The translations under genes and the position numbers were made by a program. The notes under the pieces are model-generated. The model did not search any database. It saw only the letters and a program-made list of their open reading frames with translations, and was not told where the DNA came from. DNA of 64,000 bases from an uncultured Planctomycetaceae bacterium (GTDB taxonomy: Bacteria > Planctomycetota > Planctomycetia > Planctomycetales > Planctomycetaceae): assembly GCA_937916515.1 (NCBI GenBank), contig CALFSX010000278.1, positions 1 through 64,000 of the forward strand. The letters run 5' to 3'. Shown here in pieces: positions 59,811 through 64,000 of the stretch; position 1 is the first letter of the stretch, and every line of letters begins with the position of its first letter.

Positions 59811-61148
59811 TTACCGAAGTGCCGACGAACGGCGGGGCGTCAATCGCTTTTTCAGTGTTTCGGCAATCCTGGTCGCATTGCAATCTACGGCGTATTGCCG
59901 AATTCTGTTCAGCATTTCGACGTCCAGGTCCACGACCGTTGGCAGACGCAGTAATTGAGACCGAAGCTCGCGACCTTCGGCGGCAAGCCTTTGATGCAGT
60001 TCAACATCCGGAGACTGTTTTCGCCGCAGCAAATTGGCATATTCGTGGTGAGCCAGCGGACTAATCGGATGCAGACGCAGCGCTTCATTGATCGAAGCCT
60101 CCGCATCTTCAAGCTCATCATAAGTGGTGTGATACCAGGCTCGAAAAACCCAGACCATATGGTCGTTTGCAGCGGAGCCGTCTACCTGCTTCAGCAGTTC
60201 TCCCACTCGATCAACGTCAGCCGCCTGGTACGCTCGATACATTAAATATGTCAACAAAGTCGAATCGTGCGGCGCGGCTTCCAGGAAAAACTGAAGCTGT
60301 CTACTGGCTTCTTCATCCAATGCAATCGAATCGTCTGTTCTTGCACCATCCACGGACATCGCCAGCTTCATGGCTGTATGCACTCCAAGTCCGATTTTGA
60401 ACCGAACTTCATCCGGACTGGATGCCAGCCAGCGACTGTTCAGGTCTGAACCGTTCGTAAACGAAAGCATGTCGGCCAACAACAGATACGCGTAGGATTC
60501 CCGGGGTTCAGCTCCCGCATCGATGGCTCTGTCAATCGCTGCGATTAATTCCGGACGTTGCAGGTTCATTGCGAAGAACGAAATAATTCGCGAATGAATC
60601 TCCAGAACTCTCGGATCCATCGCAATAATTTTTTCGCTGGTCTTCAATCCATCCAACGGACGGTTAAGTGCCGTCCATTCAAGGTTGGCTTTTTCGATCA
60701 ATGCAAACAACACCTTGGGATCAGATTCGGGAACATGTCCCAGAAAGAACGCAAGGTCGTCCAGTTCGTCAAGTTCCTGAGAAGCTTCTGCGGCAAACCA
60801 CCACGGCGCTCCGTCTTCCGGATTCCACTCGGCCCATTCTTCCGCAGTCTGCCGCATAAATCGCCAGTCTTCCTGGTCGCGAGCCTGCAAACATTTCTGG
60901 CGAAAACCTGACGTCTTGTATGCTCGTGCCGCCTGATAAGCTGGCCAGATGGCAAGAATTAACGCCACTGCAAGAACCCAAACCCATCGTCGAGACCGGG
61001 AAACTTTGGGTAGACTGGATTCCTTGACATCATCTGCTGACACTATTGATCGCCCTTGCTCAGCCGCCATAAAATGATCGTTCGCGGTCCGGTGGCCGTC
61101 AACGTTATTGAGCGTGTTTGTGAAATGAAAGCCCCGCGAAGTGCCCAC
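59811..61148 (-). CDS. Membrane-anchored TPR protein
   Basis: TM WVWVLAVALILAIWPAYQA; TPR-like repeats; similarity to the 58535-59773 product. Confidence 0.72.
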   Translation of the reverse strand: MGTSRGFHFTNTLNNVDGHRTANDHFMAAEQGRSIVSADDVKESSLPKVSRSRRWVWVLAVALILAIWPAYQAARAYKTSGFRQKCLQARDQEDWRFMRQTAEEWAEWNPEDGAPWWFAAEASQELDELDDLAFFLGHVPESDPKVLFALIEKANLEWTALNRPLDGLKTSEKIIAMDPRVLEIHSRIISFFAMNLQRPELIAAIDRAIDAGAEPRESYAYLLLADMLSFTNGSDLNSRWLASSPDEVRFKIGLGVHTAMKLAMSVDGARTDDSIALDEEASRQLQFFLEAAPHDSTLLTYLMYRAYQAADVDRVGELLKQVDGSAANDHMVWVFRAWYHTTYDELEDAEASINEALRLHPISPLAHHEYANLLRRKQSPDVELHQRLAAEGRELRSQLLRLPTVVDLDVEMLNRIRQYAVDCNATRIAETLKKRLTPRRSSALR

Positions 61149-61240
61149 GAGTTTACGGTACGTTCATAGCGGATTCAAGCTTCGAGTGACTGAGGCAACA
61201 TTGCAGAAACACGCCGTCGCTGGCTGATGAAGAACGAAAA

Positions 61241-61283
61241 AGCCTGAATTCATGCCGCGGGGTTGGGCGGTTGAATTCAGGCT
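61241..61283 (-). terminator. Rho-independent terminator downstream of the 61358-61849 gene
   Basis: 12-bp perfect stem AGCCTGAATTCA/TGAATTCAGGCT; minus strand followed by TTTTTCG. Confidence 0.8.
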
Positions 61284-61357
61284 TTGAATTGGCAAGGACG
61301 TTTATTCTTGTCTGGCAACGTTAAGCGACGTGTGGTTCATCCGTCGCCAAAGTGCGA

Positions 61358-61849
61358 CTATTTGCTGGCGGCGATTCTAATCAGATACCAACGATTGCCA
61401 TCGTTGGCATCAACCGTATAGAAGTCCCGAGCGAAGCTGCCTGTGGCCGCAGATTCCAACACCGTGAGGCGAACCGTTTTACCCGATTGATTGACAGCCT
61501 GATAATCGCCAGCAGCGATGCCAGGTGGCAATGGCACGCTATCAACTTGAGTATCGCTTGCTGCATCAGCGACCCCGCCAGCATCAGCCTTCACACATTC
61601 AACCGGCGTAGACTGTGATTGAACGATTGTGTCGTGAGTTGACACGGTGGTCATCACGGTTCTGTTGTGAGTCAGCTGATCGGAAGCGGCAACTTCGCCA
61701 TCCGGCTGCTGAGCCAACGCCAGCATGGAAGCGGCTTGCCTTTCGTCACGACGCGCCAAAGCGGCCTGCATCGCAGTCTGGTCGCCGTCCCACGCAGCCA
61801 TAAACAGGCCCGTCACCAGAACCAAAAGTAGAACTCGAGCATTCATCAC
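61358..61849 (-). CDS. Hypothetical secreted protein
   Basis: MNARVLLLVLVTGLFMAAWDG signal-like start; terminator downstream. Confidence 0.55.
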   Translation of the reverse strand: MMNARVLLLVLVTGLFMAAWDGDQTAMQAALARRDERQAASMLALAQQPDGEVAASDQLTHNRTVMTTVSTHDTIVQSQSTPVECVKADAGGVADAASDTQVDSVPLPPGIAAGDYQAVNQSGKTVRLTVLESAATGSFARDFYTVDANDGNRWYLIRIAASK

Positions 61850-61902
61850 TAAGTTTCCTGACCACTTTCAAAACTGTAACCCCGTTGGAGTCTTTCTCCA
61901 AA

Positions 61903-61996
61903 AATAATGCGAGCACGGTGCAGGCATGTATTCTGAGCGACAACGGAGCGTTTCCGAGCGGTAGCTCGAATGGGCTGCGGGCCAGCCCGCGTTAAG
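61903..61996 (+). repeat. Family A repeat, hinge fused to module 1
   Basis: AATGCGAGCACGGTGC...TCTGAGCGACAACGGAGCGTTTCCGAGCGGTAGCTCGAATGGGCTGCGGGCCAGCCCGCGTTAAG. Confidence 0.8.
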
Positions 61997-62218
61997 TCCT
62001 ATCGACTTTGTCGCCTTGGCAACTCTGGCAAATTCTGCTGAGCCTGACGAACACGTTTGTTACGCAAACCATTCTGCCAACATCGTCGATTGTGACGATT
62101 ATTCACCACCGCCAAATTATGTGATGAAAGCCAATTTTGTTTCCGCCGGAATCCTTCACTGACACCAGAACACCGCTTCAAAATGAAGCCTTCACGATTC
62201 AGCAGAAGCATCGACTCA

Positions 62219-63397
62219 TCACTGAACGCGTTTTCGCACAATGACCTTTTGCGGAATAACGACAGTTTCGGTTTCGACAGAAGCCTCGTGCACAGCCGGG
62301 GCGACTGTTCTTGCGGTTTGATGTTGTGAATGCATCTGCAGACTCATCAGGTCGATAATTGGCATCGGCTCACTATTGGGTGCGGCAGCTGGTGGTGCAG
62401 ACGGTTCGAACAGAGTTCCCTTTAGAGCGTCAACTTCTTGCAGAATGTCCGACATGGGCTCGACGGTTGGCAGAGTCGCTTCATTCATTTCCACGGCCGG
62501 CAACGGCACTGATTCTGGCTGTAAAACTTTTGTTGGTGGCGGTTCGACCAGCTTGCCCTGTGGTGGAACAACCGGGCGACCGTTTGCCGACGGCTGTGTT
62601 TGTCGTGGTTTTGGCATCGGTGCTGCCGCTTCATCGTCGAACGCTGGCGGCGCCGGAAGTGGAGCTGGTGGAGGCACAACGGCATTTTCCTGTGCATCCG
62701 AAAATTCAACAGAAGAACGAGCATTCATCGGCGACGAATCAACAGACATCCGTTCTCCGTGATTCTGACAGCTGCACTGCCCGGAAGAACTGTATGTCGC
62801 TGAGCTGTTGGAAAAATCAACGGCGGAATACACTGATTGCGGAGCCGCACAGGTGCTGCCTTCATACATCTCCAGCGGTGCGGCACAACTCGGTGCGGCA
62901 CATGAAGGTTCAGCAGCACAACTTTCGCACGAACCGCACTGATGGCAATCACCGCAGCTTCCGCACTGGCAACCGTAAGAACGAGAAGACGCTGTTGCCA
63001 AAGAATAGTCTGTCAGGCACTGCGAATATTTTTGAGTGATCGGCCAATCCAATTTAACAGTTGGCGGCGCAACTCCTGGAGACAAACGAGGTATCCGAAT
63101 CTTCTCTTTGAAGATCTGTCGGCGCGACGGCGTCGGCATTGTGGGCAGAGAAGCAGTTCGCTGAATTGACTGCCTGCCTGTGTAAGCGACAGGTTGATAG
63201 GCGACAGGCTTATAGGCAACCTGTTGATAAACCGCCGGAGCATAGGCATTAGGAACGCCAATATTCACTGGCGTGCAGTTCGTTGCAGGATAATTCACGG
63301 CGGCGCAAGGAGAATAACAGCGGGGCGGCGCGAAGCAGCAGCACCCGGATGCAGACAAAAAAGTGATCGCCAGCAGGATCTTGTATGAACCAGGCAT
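62219..63397 (-). CDS. Cys-rich lipoprotein with VAYxP repeats and Pro-rich tail
   Basis: MPGSYKILLAITFLSASGCCCF lipobox; QQVAYKPVAYQPVAYTG; CQCGSCGDCHQCGSCESCAAEPSCAAPSCAAP. Confidence 0.65.
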   Translation of the reverse strand: MPGSYKILLAITFLSASGCCCFAPPRCYSPCAAVNYPATNCTPVNIGVPNAYAPAVYQQVAYKPVAYQPVAYTGRQSIQRTASLPTMPTPSRRQIFKEKIRIPRLSPGVAPPTVKLDWPITQKYSQCLTDYSLATASSRSYGCQCGSCGDCHQCGSCESCAAEPSCAAPSCAAPLEMYEGSTCAAPQSVYSAVDFSNSSATYSSSGQCSCQNHGERMSVDSSPMNARSSVEFSDAQENAVVPPPAPLPAPPAFDDEAAAPMPKPRQTQPSANGRPVVPPQGKLVEPPPTKVLQPESVPLPAVEMNEATLPTVEPMSDILQEVDALKGTLFEPSAPPAAAPNSEPMPIIDLMSLQMHSQHQTARTVAPAVHEASVETETVVIPQKVIVRKRVQ

Positions 63398-64000
63398 AAT
63401 CGTTCTTCCGAAGCGGCAGGGCCGCAATACTTCCCGAATTTCCAGCGGCATGGTTGTGAGAGCAGCAGATTGAAATTCGGCCGCTAAACCAGCACTAGCA
63501 TTCATGAATGTCGGTGACTTCTCGCCAGAAAATCTGCGCGTGAAGCTGGACCGTCATTGGAAATGATCGGATGTGAAGATGCGCAAGCTTTAACGATTTT
63601 TCCAATTCTCCCGATTCTGGCGGTTGATTTCGGAACGACCGCCGTCAAACCTTTCAATTCGACTCAAGAATCTGCCGGTGACCGTCTTGAATTCAGCCCA
63701 CCTGAACCAAACAACCACCCGCAAATGCGGCAGGAGCCTGAAACCTGGGATTCACTGAACCAACTCGCCCTGCAGCGGTTTTCCTCAAAAGACACGGTGA
63801 TCTTTCGCTATACGAAAACTCGCACAGGTTGACTTTCGTACAGCGAACGAGCACGAACTTCCTCCGCATTCAAAATCGTAGGCTGCTGCAAACGCCGCAA
63901 TCCTTGGCGTTGAATTTTAAGCGATAGCCAATTCACAATTGCGACGCCCGCAGAATACGGTCACGCCTTGTGTGATATGAAACACCAAACATGAATCCTC

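Noticed and set aside
63557-63832. 91-aa plus ORF MEMIGCEDAQALTIFPILPILAVDFGTTAVKP
   Set aside because: No recognised domain and no convincing ribosome-binding site; not supported strongly enough to call.

Overview
The window reads as planctomycete chromosome: DUF1559, DUF1552 and DUF1587/1592/1588/1585-type proteins, CRTAC1/ASPIC-UnbV proteins, an ECF sigma-Ser/Thr kinase pair and a Bat/DUF58 operon. I can support about 40 protein-coding genes, including glgC, metG, murC, murB, hemB, csrA, a TrkA-type protein, a CstA-type carbon starvation protein and L-serine ammonia-lyase. I see no tRNA, rRNA, CRISPR array or prophage. Two things stand out. (1) Several dispersed palindromic repeat families occur here. 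One is a two-module, roughly 220-bp hairpin family with about 10 copies. One is a TIR-bounded element carrying a nested palindrome. One is a 102-bp palindrome sitting in frame inside the BatD/DUF4381-like gene. Some of these repeats appear to supply stop codons, N-termini or the whole upstream region of genes. (2) A minus-strand envelope locus (49004-61148) carries two CRTAC1 lipoproteins, a 7-CXXCH cytochrome-TPR lipoprotein, a DUF1559 pseudopilin, a small lipoprotein and two TPR paralogs. Three coding signals are absent from or truncated in the supplied ORF track: a 53-aa ORF (6332-6493), a start-less 73-codon protein-like remnant (58225-58446), and a zinc-ribbon N-terminus that appears to need an ATT start (48519). 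All family calls come from motif recognition by eye; no searches were run.
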